Below, in pieces: positions 43,046-51,798 of a DNA stretch of 64,000 nucleotides. The DNA lies in the NCBI RefSeq assembly GCF_003815775.1, contig NZ_CP033926.1:868001-932000 (forward strand), given 5' to 3'. The DNA is from Chryseobacterium joostei. Lineage in GTDB: Bacteria > Bacteroidota > Bacteroidia > Flavobacteriales > Weeksellaceae. The translations under genes were made by a program, and so were the position numbers. The first letter of the stretch is position 1; each line of letters opens with the position of its first letter. The notes below the pieces were generated by a model. The model saw nothing but the letters and a program-made list of their open reading frames with translations, was not told the DNA's origin and ran no database searches.

Positions 43046-43186
43046 TCTAGCTTTTATTTTAAAAAAAAATTTAAATCAAAAAAGAGATAAAATAATTCGT
43101 TCCAATTTATATCAACTTAAATTACAAATGAAGATTTATTTTCAATCAAAATGTAAGTCATTGAGTTATTCTTTTTGAGAAAGTTA

Positions 43187-44050
43187 TTAAAGTCTTTCCA
43201 ATAATTTTGCTTTTTGAGCCGTAAACTCTTCTTCACTTAAAACTCCCATTTCTCTAAGTTTTCCAAGCTTTTCCAACTGTGAGAAAATCACTTCCGGAGA
43301 TTCTTTTTGAGTATTGATTGAACTTTGTGAAGTCTGAGCTGAAGTATTTTGATATAGTGATTGTGGTTGTCTTACCTGTTGATTGAGTGGTTTTGCAGGC
43401 TCGTTAATACGTCCGTTTGCTATATTACAAAATGCTCTTCCATCATTTTTATTATGCAGTTTAAACTCTGCTGCACCTCCTCTTGTATTTATTTTCAATA
43501 TGGAATACAGAAGGTTTTCAATCTGTTCTAAGGATATAATGTCCTGGTGAGTAAATTCTCTCTTTACAATTCCTCCCAAGAACTTCTTATCCATGAAAAT
43601 TACTCTCTTCTGTGTTGAAAAAATAATTCCCTCCCTTTTGCTATGAAGATCTATACATTCTGCAATAGCTACCAGCCTTTCATCTCCATCCAATACTTTA
43701 TCAAGCTCATTCACCTCTTCATTGGCCAACACACTTAGTCTGGCATTAAGGGCAACAATCTGATCCTTGATCTCATCAAGCCTGGTTGGTGCATCATATT
43801 CAAAATTATTAGATCCTGCATAGGGAGAGTTTCCAGGATTCTGGCTGGCATCAATTTTACTTTTAAGGAACATTCCTGTAATTTCAGCGAAATAAAACTG
43901 ATCAAGATTATTGATAAGATCTCTGTTGATTGTAATTGCTTTATTAAAACATTCAGCACACAGGTAACCGCCATCTGCAAGTTTATTTTTTCCTACAAGC
44001 ATATCCGTAGACGTTAGCGGTGTTCCGCATAATGCACAAATAGTATTCAT
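43187..44050 (-). CDS. Zinc-ribbon + PH-like + SHOCT protein, copy C
   Basis: This 287-residue protein has cysteines C5, C8, C31 and C34 (CALCGTPLTSTD, GGYLCAEC). A linker with RLDEIKDQIVALNARLSVLAN, a PH-like domain (FSTQKRVIFMDKKFLGG) and a Gln/Ser-rich spacer follow, then SHOCT (QLEKLGKLREMGVLSEEEFTAQKAKLLERL). A 141-base gap separates it from copy B and a 111-base gap from the upstream short copy, so internal promoters are possible. Confidence 0.82.
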   Translation of the reverse strand: MNTICALCGTPLTSTDMLVGKNKLADGGYLCAECFNKAITINRDLINNLDQFYFAEITGMFLKSKIDASQNPGNSPYAGSNNFEYDAPTRLDEIKDQIVALNARLSVLANEEVNELDKVLDGDERLVAIAECIDLHSKREGIIFSTQKRVIFMDKKFLGGIVKREFTHQDIISLEQIENLLYSILKINTRGGAAEFKLHNKNDGRAFCNIANGRINEPAKPLNQQVRQPQSLYQNTSAQTSQSSINTQKESPEVIFSQLEKLGKLREMGVLSEEEFTAQKAKLLERL

Positions 44051-44161
44051 CTGTTTTTATGTTTAAAAGTTTTTCATTAAAAACAGAGTATCTCTTTTAC
44101 TCTATTTTTTCTATTATCGACCCAAAATACAAATTCTGATTCGATTAATACATAAATTGAC

Positions 44162-44644
44162 TTAGAGTTTTTCTAGAAGTCTTTTCTTTTGTTCTGCAAA
44201 TTCTTCATCGGTAAATATTCCGTTTTCTCTAAGTTTTCCCAATTGCTCTAAAAGTTCAAGAACAGGTACTTGATCTTCTTCAACGTACTGATATCCAAGA
44301 GTGATATTCACCGCTTTACAAAATCCTAAGGCAAGCTTTGAATCCTTATTTTCAAATTGAAAAATATTTTCTTCAGTATTGATTTTAAGAATAGGCTCCA
44401 GATACTGTAACTCTATTATCCTTTCATGAGGAATAACTTCGATATCATCGGTTCCCAATCCTTTAAAAATTAATCTGGTTTCCGTTGACAATAGTAACGT
44501 TGCCTTTTCATTATACAGTCCATCAATAATATGAATTACTTTTTCATCCTCCATCAAAATATCCGGAAGTTGATCAATATCCTCTACTACCCATACTAGC
44601 AAGCCTGGATTAATATATTGAACTTGATATCTTATATTTTGCAT
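44162..44644 (-). CDS. PH-like + SHOCT protein, short upstream copy
   Basis: This 160-residue protein is the first gene of the minus-strand array. It begins directly with the PH-like domain (about 10-115; LLSTETRLIFKGLG) and ends with SHOCT (LLEQLGKLRENGIFTDEEFAEQKKRLLEKL). The cysteine motif and its linker are absent, either lost or never gained, as in the copy at 40056-40589. It shows the most divergent PH part, but the SHOCT tail is nearly identical to the others. Confidence 0.78.
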   Translation of the reverse strand: MQNIRYQVQYINPGLLVWVVEDIDQLPDILMEDEKVIHIIDGLYNEKATLLLSTETRLIFKGLGTDDIEVIPHERIIELQYLEPILKINTEENIFQFENKDSKLALGFCKAVNITLGYQYVEEDQVPVLELLEQLGKLRENGIFTDEEFAEQKKRLLEKL

Positions 44645-44704
44645 CAGTTTCTTATTAAAATAAAAAATAAGACGGTTTTCTAAACCTTAATCATTTTAAG
44701 TTCT

Positions 44705-44752
44705 AATAAAAACAGCCCAAGGTTATTCTTTATAAAAAGCCTTGAGCTGTTC
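44705..44752 (-). terminator. Terminator of hisS
   Basis: On the reverse strand ACAGCTCAAGG pairs with CCTTGGGCTGT (one G-U pair), followed by a short T run, about 22 bases after the hisS stop. Confidence 0.65.
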
Positions 44753-44773
44753 CTTTATCTATAAAATTATTTT

Positions 44774-46141
44774 TTACCCCAAAAACTCTTCCAAAGAAAC
44801 AGTTTTCTGCTCCCCAGCTTCAAGGTTTTTAAAAGTTACGGTTCCATTTTTTATTTCCTCTTCACCAAGGAAGACAAGGTTCTTAATTCCTTTCTTTTCA
44901 GCGTAGGTAAATTGTTTGTTGATTTTTGCGCTTTCAGGATATAGTTCCGCTGAAACTCCTTTTCCTCTTAGCTGCATGATCAACCTTAGTGCTTCAGTTG
45001 TTTCTTCTCCTCCGAAATTAGCAAATAAATATTCTATTTTAGAAGATGCTTCTTCTGGGAAAAGATTTAGTTCCTCCATTACTAAATAGATTCTATCCAG
45101 TCCAAATGAAATTCCTATTCCCGGAATATTCTTTACCCCAAAAACTTCTGTCAGATTATCATATCTACCACCACCACCGATGGATCCCATCGCCACTTCA
45201 TCAGCTTTCACCTCAAAGATTGCTCCGGTATAATAATCAAGTCCTCTTGCCAACGTAATATTGAATACCAGATTCTGCATATCAACCCCTAAGTTTAAGG
45301 ATTGTGTAAGAACAAACTCTAATTCCTCTACTCCCTGTAATCCTATTTCGTTACCAACAAATTTTTCTTTTAGCTGAAGTAGGTTTTCTAATGCATCATC
45401 AGATTGCTCAAATAAGAAATCCAACTTATCAATAGACTCCTGAGAGATTTCTCTTTCCAGTAGTTCCTTAACCACGCCGTCTTTTCCAATTTTATCCAAC
45501 TTGTCCAAAGCAACGGTAAAATCAATCAGTTTGTCTGTAATTCCTGCATATTCAGCCAATCCGGAAAGAATCTTTCTATTGTTCATATGAATCGTTACAG
45601 GAACTTTCAACTCAGAGAATGACTTCAGGTATAGTTGAACCAAATCCACTTCCTGTAATAAGCTTTCACTTCCTACCACATCGGCATCACATTGGTAAAA
45701 TTCTCTATATCTTCCTTTTTGAGGTCTGTCTGCTCTCCATACCGGTTGTATCTGAAATCTTTTGAATGGAAATGTTAATTTTCCATGATTCATTGCTACA
45801 AATCTTGCAAAAGGTACAGTAAGGTCATAACGAAGCGCCTTATCTGTAAGGTTATCTGAACTGAAAGGTTTCTCCAACGCTCTCTGAAAGTCATGAAGCA
45901 TTAGAGTCTTTTTATCATCTTTCGCTTCATTAATACTTGAGTTAAGAATCTTAAAAATTAGACGATCTCCTTCTTCCCCGTACTTTCCTGTTAATGTAGA
46001 AAGATTTTCAAAACTTGGCGTTTCCAACGGTTGAAATCCGAATAATTCAAAATTATTCTGTAAAATATTCATGATATATTTTCTTCTGGAAACTTCCTGT
46101 GCCGTAAAATCTCTCGTTCCTTTTGCTAAACTTGGCTTCAT
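44774..46141 (-). CDS. hisS: Histidyl-tRNA synthetase
   Basis: This 455-residue class II synthetase charges tRNA-His. Motif 2 is [24 protein letters not shown], and the histidine-specific loop is [14 protein letters not shown]. Motif 3 is [11 protein letters not shown] with [14 protein letters not shown]. The C-terminal anticodon-binding domain begins near [14 protein letters not shown]. Length is typical. It is monocistronic, with a terminator downstream and a candidate -7 box upstream. Confidence 0.96.
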   Translation of the reverse strand: MKPSLAKGTRDFTAQEVSRRKYIMNILQNNFELFGFQPLETPSFENLSTLTGKYGEEGDRLIFKILNSSINEAKDDKKTLMLHDFQRALEKPFSSDNLTDKALRYDLTVPFARFVAMNHGKLTFPFKRFQIQPVWRADRPQKGRYREFYQCDADVVGSESLLQEVDLVQLYLKSFSELKVPVTIHMNNRKILSGLAEYAGITDKLIDFTVALDKLDKIGKDGVVKELLEREISQESIDKLDFLFEQSDDALENLLQLKEKFVGNEIGLQGVEELEFVLTQSLNLGVDMQNLVFNITLARGLDYYTGAIFEVKADEVAMGSIGGGGRYDNLTEVFGVKNIPGIGISFGLDRIYLVMEELNLFPEEASSKIEYLFANFGGEETTEALRLIMQLRGKGVSAELYPESAKINKQFTYAEKKGIKNLVFLGEEEIKNGTVTFKNLEAGEQKTVSLEEFLG

Positions 46142-46166
46142 TTCTTATATTTCATTTTGATATACG

Positions 46167-46174
46167 CAAAAGTA
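46167..46174 (-). promoter_or_regulatory. Candidate -7 box for hisS
   Basis: The reverse strand reads TACTTTTG (TAnnTTTG), 25 bases before the hisS ATG. No TTG at the right spacing. Confidence 0.35.
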
Positions 46175-46201
46175 AGGAATTGCAAGGAATTTACACAGTA
46201 T

Positions 46202-46234
46202 AAAAAAGCCGAAGAAATAATCTTCCTCAGCTTT
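46202..46234 (-). terminator. Terminator of ssb-HRDC unit
   Basis: On the reverse strand a 12-bp stem with two G-U pairs (AAAGCTGAGGAA with TTCTTCGGCTTT) is followed by a run of six T, about 30 bases behind the HRDC gene stop. Confidence 0.65.
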
Positions 46235-46264
46235 TGTCATTATGTGATCATTTATTCTGAAAAA

Positions 46265-46720
46265 TCAGACGCCTTCCAGGATTTCCAGGATTTCTTCCCC
46301 ATAATTTTCAATCTTATGCTTTCCAAACCCCTTAATATCAAGCAATTCTTCTTTTCTAGCAGGCTTATACTTGGCTACAGATACGAGTTCCTTGTTACTT
46401 GCAATAAAGTAAGTGGGTAGATTTTGTTCCCTTGCTTTCTCTGATCTCCAGAGCTTCAAGGCATTCAAAATCTGTTCTTCATCATAGCTTAAGGAATCGT
46501 TATCAGCAGAATATTTAATAGCCTTTGGTTCTTTTACTGTATTCTTCAACATTTTATGTTCTTCAAAATACAAAATAACAGACCAATAACATTCATCATT
46601 TACAAAAGCTGTTTCTACTTTTATAATCTCATTTGCTTCCAGAAAATCATCCAGCATCTTTTGATCCTTGTAGAGTAATTCTTCAGGAAGCCTGATTTTA
46701 AAAACTTTTACTTTCATCAT
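46265..46720 (-). CDS. HRDC domain protein
   Basis: This 151-residue protein has a C-terminal HRDC domain (about 78-150: LWRSEKAREQNLPTYFIASNKELVSVA, then LLDIKGFGKHKIENYGEEIL), the nucleic-acid-binding domain of RecQ helicases and RNase D. The N-terminal half (KVFKIRLPEELLYKDQKMLDDFL) is a small alpha/beta part found in stand-alone HRDC proteins of Bacteroidota. No helicase or nuclease domain is attached. It lies 14 bases behind ssb and is probably co-transcribed, so it may act in DNA repair or as an accessory DNA-binding factor. Confidence 0.85.
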   Translation of the reverse strand: MMKVKVFKIRLPEELLYKDQKMLDDFLEANEIIKVETAFVNDECYWSVILYFEEHKMLKNTVKEPKAIKYSADNDSLSYDEEQILNALKLWRSEKAREQNLPTYFIASNKELVSVAKYKPARKEELLDIKGFGKHKIENYGEEILEILEGV

Positions 46721-46734
46721 TTGTGTTTTTTAAA

Positions 46735-47067
46735 TTATTTACCGCCTAACAGCAGGATCTCGTCTACACGAATCTCTGTAATATATCGCTTAACGCCATC
46801 TTTATCATCATATGATCTGTACGTAAGCTTTCCTTCTATGGCAATTTCCTTTCCTTTTGGAACATATTTTTCAAAAATTTCTGCCGTTTTTCCAAAAGCA
46901 ATCAGATTGTGCCATTGCGTTTCTTCTACTTTTTCGCCTTTAGCATTTGTGTAATGATCGCTGGTAGCTAAAGATACACTCGCTTTTACATTCCCATTGT
47001 CGAAGTTTACCATTTCAACTTCTTTACCTGTGTAACCGATTAAGGTTACTTTGTTTCTTAGTGACAT
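46735..47067 (-). CDS. ssb: Single-stranded DNA-binding protein, short form
   Basis: This 110-residue OB-fold protein has the SSB signature (NKVTLIGYTGKEVE, WHNLIAFGKTAEIFEKYVPKGKEIAIEGKL, a YRSYDDKDG loop and YITEIRVDEILLL). It ends right after the OB fold (LGGK) and lacks the flexible linker and acidic DDDIPF-like tip that recruits repair and replication proteins. It is therefore probably an accessory paralogue rather than the housekeeping SSB, perhaps for repair or competence (inference). It is the first gene of a two-gene unit with the HRDC protein. Confidence 0.9.
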   Translation of the reverse strand: MSLRNKVTLIGYTGKEVEMVNFDNGNVKASVSLATSDHYTNAKGEKVEETQWHNLIAFGKTAEIFEKYVPKGKEIAIEGKLTYRSYDDKDGVKRYITEIRVDEILLLGGK

Positions 47068-47408
47068 AAGTTTTAGAATTTAAAGATTAATGTTTTCAGA
47101 TAAGAGACGTTCACTGTTTTCTCAAATCTCTATTGCAAAGATTGGAATACCGCCAAGGATCAGTCGGTTATAAACTATTTAAATTCATTTGTATTCGTTT
47201 GTTGTCGGATAATTTTTATAAAGAACATTATTCTTTCTCACATTCAATACTACTTTTAGCTTCTGTTCCAATATGAATAAGACGATAAAATAAAAACAAA
47301 CTCTAAAACTAAAAAGCTATGAATAATTTAATATTAAAACTGCGTTAAAATCTAAAAATTAAAAATCAAAACACGTATAGTACTACCCATTTACAAACGC
47401 ATAATTCC
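47068..47408. other. Intergenic region, AT-rich, no gene
   Basis: This 341-base gap lies between the divergent ssb gene and the arginase remnant. A nine-codon frame (47319-47348) is all that opens with ATG. I found no convincing ssb promoter. Part of the gap may be decayed arginase DNA, but no arginase residues can be read upstream of about 47409. Confidence 0.5.
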
Positions 47409-47624
47409 GTATCTTTGACAATAATACCCGCCGTAGATAGCAGAATGAAAGATGGTCTGAGTTATGATGATCTTAAGGAGATATTGGAACCGTTGATTGA
47501 AAACCCTCTGTGCTTCGGAATAGAAATTACCATTCTGGATCCTGATTATGATGAAAATGGAAATTATACCCTACCTTTTGTAGAAAATTTAATTCAAATT
47601 ATAAAAATAAAGAAGAATAAATGA
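47409..47624 (+). pseudogene. C-terminal remnant of an arginase-family gene
   Basis: The open frame reads VSLTIIPAVDSRMKDGLSYDDL and continues with FGIEITILDPDYDENGNYTLPFVENLI. This matches the last 60-70 residues of arginase/agmatinase-family enzymes, where a PAVD-R-P-GLSY segment follows the second DVD metal motif and the protein ends with an ITI-DP-D-DP-G block. All metal-binding motifs and roughly the first 200 residues are missing. The frame opens only at 47349, after a TAA. An ATG at 47445 or a TTG at 47415 could still start a 60-70 residue peptide. It overlaps the next gene by four bases (ATGA), a trace of the old operon. Confidence 0.7.
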
Positions 47625-48223
47625 AGAAGACTATAAAAAGAACATTCAGAGTCTCAAAATATGTAATCTATAAGGAAACTCTGGTTGATTACAAAGAGCA
47701 TTTTTGGTCATTTTTAGGTGCTTTTTTCGGAATTGGATTGATTGCATTTATTCAGTCCCACTCTTTAGCACAAACTGAGAATATATTTTTGATTGGCTCT
47801 TTTGGGGCCTCAAGTGTTCTTATTTATGGAGCAATTCAGAGTCCTTTGGCTCAACCGAGAAATTTGGTGGGTGGACACGTTCTTTCTGCATTGGTGGGAG
47901 TTACCATTTATCAGATTGTTCCGGATATCATATGGCTTTCTGCACCCCTTGCCGTAGCTTTTTCAATTGTATTGATGCAGTATACAAAAACTTTACATCC
48001 TCCTGGTGGAGCTACCGCATTGATTGCAGTGAGTTCTACTGGAAAAATTCCGGAATTAGGATATTGGTACGTCATCTCCCCTGTTCTGTCAGGATGTATT
48101 ATTCTTCTGCTCGTGGCTTTACTTTTTAATAATATAACATCTAACAGAAGCTATCCTACTCATAGCAGGTTTATAAGATTATTAAGAAAAAAACACGCAC
48201 ATGCACACAAAATGAAAAAATAA
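47621..48223 (+). CDS. HPP family membrane protein
   Basis: This 200-residue inner-membrane protein has about five hydrophobic segments. The family signature LHPPGGATALIA sits near residues 124-135, and IGSFGASSVLIYGA and SPLAQPRNLVGGHVLSALVG are also typical. HPP proteins have been implicated in nitrite transport in chloroplasts and cyanobacteria. Whether this one moves nitrite is unknown. The start overlaps the arginase remnant. Confidence 0.85.
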   Translation: MKKTIKRTFRVSKYVIYKETLVDYKEHFWSFLGAFFGIGLIAFIQSHSLAQTENIFLIGSFGASSVLIYGAIQSPLAQPRNLVGGHVLSALVGVTIYQIVPDIIWLSAPLAVAFSIVLMQYTKTLHPPGGATALIAVSSTGKIPELGYWYVISPVLSGCIILLLVALLFNNITSNRSYPTHSRFIRLLRKKHAHAHKMKK

Positions 48224-48228
48224 AGATT

Positions 48229-48573
48229 ATGAATTGTTTGGAATGTGGCGAAAAAATTATCGGGAGGTCTGATAAAAAATTCTGCAACGATGCCTGCCGA
48301 AATGCCTACAATAATAAGCAGAACAAGGATTCTACAAATCTGATGCGAAATGTGAACAACAAGCTTCGCAAAAATTACCGTATTCTGAAAGAAATAAATA
48401 CCGATGGTAAAACAAAGATTGCAAAATCTAAGCTAGATGGCTTGGGTTTTGATTTTGAGTATTTCACCAACCTGAAAGTTTATAAAAATGGATCAGAATA
48501 TAGGTTTATCTACGATTATGGCTATAAAATTCTGGAAGAAAATTTTATTTTGATTGTAAAAAGCCAAGTCTAA
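48229..48573 (+). CDS. Small zinc-finger-like hypothetical protein
   Basis: This 114-residue protein has an N-terminal four-cysteine motif (C3, C6, C19, C23: CLECGEKI, KKFCNDACRNAYNNK) like the DUF2116/treble-clef group. A basic helical part (NVNNKLRKNYRILKEIN) and a strand-rich end (YRFIYDYGYKILEENFILIVK) follow. It is probably nucleic-acid or protein binding, with no better assignment. It begins five bases after the HPP gene and lies in the same unit as the epimerase downstream. Confidence 0.75.
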   Translation: MNCLECGEKIIGRSDKKFCNDACRNAYNNKQNKDSTNLMRNVNNKLRKNYRILKEINTDGKTKIAKSKLDGLGFDFEYFTNLKVYKNGSEYRFIYDYGYKILEENFILIVKSQV

Positions 48574-48603
48574 ATTATCTGCACCTCTCTCAAATGTATT
48601 ATT

Positions 48604-49515
48604 ATGAAAGAAATTGTCTTGATTACAGGAGCCAGCGGCATGATTGCACGGGAACTGGTTAAAAGAATAGGAAACGAGTATGACATACGGTTGCTTACCC
48701 GAAAAAAAGAACGTAATAATGAATATGAATGGGACATAAAAAAGGGTACCATTGATGAATCTGCACTGGAAAACGTTTCTCATATCATTCACCTGGCGGG
48801 AGCTAATATATCGGAAAAACGCTGGACCGAAGAACGAAAAAAGGAATTAATATCCAGCAGAATTGATTCGGCGGGATTGCTTTTGAATACATTGAAGAAA
48901 AAAGACATACGGCTTAAATCTTTTATTTCCGCTTCAGGTATCAATTATTATGGTACTGAAACTACCGAAAAAAATTTCACAGAAAAGGACTCTGCAGGCA
49001 GTGATTTCCTAAGTGAAGTGGTTGTTCTTTGGGAGAAAGCCGCAGAGAAATTCAAAGAGCAAAATATTGCTGAAAGAGTTGTCAAAATACGGACATCTGT
49101 TGTACTTTCTGAAAAAGATGGGGCGTTAAAGAAAATGATCCCTCCTATCAAGTCCTATATAGGATCACCTTTGGGGAGCGGAAAGCAATATATGCCATGG
49201 ATCCATATTGAGGATATATGTTCTATCTATGAGTTTGCTTTAAGAAACACTTCTATAAATGGAGCTTATAATGCTGTCTCACCTCAACATGCCACCAATA
49301 CTGATTTGACCAAGAAGATAGCTGAGGTACTTAATAAACCTTTATTCATGCCTAATGTTCCCGGTTTTATTTTAAAATTAATGTTTGGTGAACTGGCAAC
49401 AGCTATACTAGAGGGTTCAAGGGCTTCTTCACAGAAAATTCAGGAGGCAGGGTTTCAATTTCAGTTTCCGGACTTGAAAGAAGCACTTGAAAATTTATTA
49501 AATCATGAAAAATAA
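48604..49515 (+). CDS. TIGR01777-family NAD(P)-binding epimerase
   Basis: This 303-residue extended short-chain dehydrogenase-like protein has the cofactor motif GASGMIA at 9-15 (TGxxGxxG type). The family-specific segments HLAGANISEKRWTEERKKE and SASGINYYG follow, with the catalytic-type tyrosine pair, then LGSGKQYMPWIHIED. The C-terminal DUF1731 part includes PNVPGFILKLMFGELA. Members of this group (YfcH, cell-division inhibitor SulA-like in old annotations) have no settled substrate. Confidence 0.9.
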   Translation: MKEIVLITGASGMIARELVKRIGNEYDIRLLTRKKERNNEYEWDIKKGTIDESALENVSHIIHLAGANISEKRWTEERKKELISSRIDSAGLLLNTLKKKDIRLKSFISASGINYYGTETTEKNFTEKDSAGSDFLSEVVVLWEKAAEKFKEQNIAERVVKIRTSVVLSEKDGALKKMIPPIKSYIGSPLGSGKQYMPWIHIEDICSIYEFALRNTSINGAYNAVSPQHATNTDLTKKIAEVLNKPLFMPNVPGFILKLMFGELATAILEGSRASSQKIQEAGFQFQFPDLKEALENLLNHEK

Positions 49516-49524
49516 TTTGGTATT

Positions 49525-50100
49525 ATGAAAAGACAACACGTATTTATGCTTTTTCTTCTGCTTTCCATCTCCGTTTCTGGACAGAAAAACGAGGTTCTGA
49601 ATGCAAAGGAAAAAGCTCTTACCGAACAGTTCAAAAATGAATACAAAAAGAAAAATTATAAAAAATTTGCCGGTAAAATAACCGTAAAAGATAGTCTGGT
49701 CATGTTTGATGATAAAATTATTAATTACGATAAAAATGATAAGGAAACAAAAATACTGCTTCAGGAAGGCATTATCTATCCACAGCTTTTAACAGATTAT
49801 CTGGTAGAAAAATTCCTCACAGACAATACCGACAAGATGCAGAGGAAATTTTACAAACTTCAGAAAGACCCCCGCGCTTCCTTTGATATGTCCAATATGA
49901 AAATAATGGATACTCATCATCTGAGTTTTCTCAGTTCAAGTCCCGAAGTAAAGGTTTTTAATATGACTTCTAAAGACGGAAAATCACCAGGAACATCCAA
50001 TTATCTTATTGAACTTACCAATAAAAATGCAACAGCTGCAACTTCTATGGAAGACTTCATTAAAAATTCTAAACTTACTTTTATCCTGAAGAATAATTAA
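49525..50100 (+). CDS. Hypothetical secreted protein
   Basis: This 191-residue protein has a signal peptide (MFLLFLL-type core, cleavage near SVSGQ at 20). The mature part starts with a Lys/Glu-rich helix (EKALTEQFKNEYKKKNYKKFA), then alternates helices and strands (KVFNMTSKDGKSPGTSNYLIEL). I do not recognise a family. It follows the epimerase gene by nine bases and is probably in the same transcript. Confidence 0.65.
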   Translation: MKRQHVFMLFLLLSISVSGQKNEVLNAKEKALTEQFKNEYKKKNYKKFAGKITVKDSLVMFDDKIINYDKNDKETKILLQEGIIYPQLLTDYLVEKFLTDNTDKMQRKFYKLQKDPRASFDMSNMKIMDTHHLSFLSSSPEVKVFNMTSKDGKSPGTSNYLIELTNKNATAATSMEDFIKNSKLTFILKNN

Positions 50101-50173
50101 TTTTTCAAATTTTAAAAGCTATCATCAATAAATACCAAAATTAAAAAATCACTCCAAGCAATTGAAATATATT

Positions 50174-50770
50174 ATGGAAAAAACGCTTATGCAGAACAGC
50201 AGAATAAAAATCTTAAAAACAGAAATCCTTTCAGATAACTGGTATACTTTAAACAAAGTAACTTTCAATATTCAAAAAAAAGACGGAACTACTGAAACGC
50301 AAAGCAGAGAAGCTTATGACCGCGGAAATGGCGCTGTTATCCTTCTTTACAACGCAATTACCAACACGGTTATTCTAACCAGGCAGTTCAGACTACCCAC
50401 CTACATCAATGGAAATACCACAGGAATGCTTATTGAGGCTTGTGCAGGGCTTTTAGACAATGACAATCCTGAAGACTGTATAAAACGAGAGACAGAAGAG
50501 GAAACAGGCTATAAGATATCAAAAGTTGAAAAAGTATTTGAAGCTTATATGTCTCCCGGTTCTGTAACAGAAATTCTTCACTTCTTTATTGCTGAATATT
50601 CCAATGAAATGAAGATAACAAACGGTGGTGGTCTTGAAGAAGAGGGTGAAAACATTGAGGTTTTAGAACTTTCTTTTGACAAAGCACTTACCATGATTGA
50701 CTCCGGAGAGATTAAAGATGCAAAAACGATTATGCTGCTGCAATATCTGAGACTTAAAAATATTATATAG
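50174..50770 (+). CDS. nudK: GDP-mannose pyrophosphatase, NudK-like Nudix hydrolase
   Basis: This protein has 198 residues from the ATG at 50174. A frame four codons longer starts only with TTG. It hydrolyses nucleotide sugars such as GDP-mannose. The Nudix box is the NudK variant, [20 protein letters not shown] followed by GY, almost as in E. coli NudK. The substrate-side segment [11 protein letters not shown] and the late [16 protein letters not shown] fit the ADP-ribose/GDP-mannose group. It stands alone between two hypothetical genes. Confidence 0.9.
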   Translation: MEKTLMQNSRIKILKTEILSDNWYTLNKVTFNIQKKDGTTETQSREAYDRGNGAVILLYNAITNTVILTRQFRLPTYINGNTTGMLIEACAGLLDNDNPEDCIKRETEEETGYKISKVEKVFEAYMSPGSVTEILHFFIAEYSNEMKITNGGGLEEEGENIEVLELSFDKALTMIDSGEIKDAKTIMLLQYLRLKNII

Positions 50771-50802
50771 TTTAGCAACGTCTGCATTAAAGCAATTCAT
50801 GT

Positions 50803-51291
50803 ATGAAGAAAATTCAAGTATTGATTACAGCTTTTATTCTATTTTTAACAAGTTGTAATCAGGTTGATAAAGACCAAAAAGCAACCAATTCAAATATCAG
50901 AATAATGGATAACTCAGAAATTATTAAACATGTAAAGCTCGCAATAAACCCTAAATTCCAAGACTGGGTTCTTTTTAAAAACGGGACTTACCTTATTTTT
51001 GAAAATACCGACACCATTAAAAATGTAAATGATGAAGCAATAAAGCAGATGAAAGAATTTGGGCCGGTGTTTGCAGGAGGTCCTGCCGGTGATTTCAGTA
51101 CCATTCATTTAACAAAAACGGACGGCTGGATAATTTCCGGACATGGCTACGGAATGTACACCTATGTAAACCCGTCAGAGATTGAGAATAAAGCACCCAA
51201 TGATATAGAAATTGGATTATTTGGCAGAACAAAAAGAGATCTTGACGGAAAAAACCCTGAAATAATATACACAAGCAGTCGTAAAAAATAG
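50803..51291 (+). CDS. Hypothetical lipoprotein
   Basis: This 162-residue protein has a lipoprotein signal (LTSC, lipidated C18). The mature domain includes FQDWVLFKNGTYLIFENTD and GPVFAGGPAGDFSTIHL followed by GWIISGHGYGMYTYV, probably a small beta-rich fold. I know no function. It lies in a run of + strand genes with short gaps. Confidence 0.7.
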   Translation: MKKIQVLITAFILFLTSCNQVDKDQKATNSNIRIMDNSEIIKHVKLAINPKFQDWVLFKNGTYLIFENTDTIKNVNDEAIKQMKEFGPVFAGGPAGDFSTIHLTKTDGWIISGHGYGMYTYVNPSEIENKAPNDIEIGLFGRTKRDLDGKNPEIIYTSSRKK

Positions 51292-51312
51292 CTTATAATA
51301 ATTATTTTTAAA

Positions 51313-51771
51313 ATGATACAGGATCATATTACCATTCAAAACCGTTATAAAGATTTTATAAAAAAAATCATTGAAACAGAAACAGTGTATGCCTTAAAGG
51401 ATGAAAAAGGATATGCAACTTCCTACTCCAACGAAATAGAAGATGAAGATGGTGAACCGGCACAGATCGTTTGTTTCTGGTCAGACGCTGCAAGAGCAAA
51501 ATCCTGTGTGGATCAGGAATGGAATCATTATGAAGTCTTTCCTATTTCCCTCAGAGAGTTTATAGAAAACTGGTGCTTAGGGATGAACAATGACGGTCTC
51601 ATCGTAGGAACTAATTTTGACAGCCATCTTTTCGGTTATGAAGCCGAACCTCTGGAGGTTATTATCGATAGTATTGAAGAGCTTAGAACTACCGGAAAAT
51701 CTTTGGAACTGAGAAAATTCGAAAATATGGAGGACCTTGAAAGCCAGTTCAGGGAAATTTTGAAAGATTAA
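51313..51771 (+). CDS. DUF2750 domain protein
   Basis: This 152-residue cytoplasmic protein matches DUF2750: an initial helix (IQNRYKDFIKKIIETETVYALKD), the VCFWSDAARAKSCVDQEW segment, IPL-type FPISLREFIENWCLGMNNDGLIVG, then a strand and acidic helix. Members occur beside secretion or immunity genes in some genomes, but no function is established. The C-terminal 30 residues are helical. Confidence 0.8.
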   Translation: MIQDHITIQNRYKDFIKKIIETETVYALKDEKGYATSYSNEIEDEDGEPAQIVCFWSDAARAKSCVDQEWNHYEVFPISLREFIENWCLGMNNDGLIVGTNFDSHLFGYEAEPLEVIIDSIEELRTTGKSLELRKFENMEDLESQFREILKD

Positions 51772-51798
51772 TGTACATATCCTTATATTAATCAACAC

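Noticed and set aside
39544..44644. Array of similar genes as a CRISPR-like or transposon-driven expansion
   Set aside because: There are no short direct repeats, terminal inverted repeats or transposase genes. Ordinary tandem duplication explains the array.
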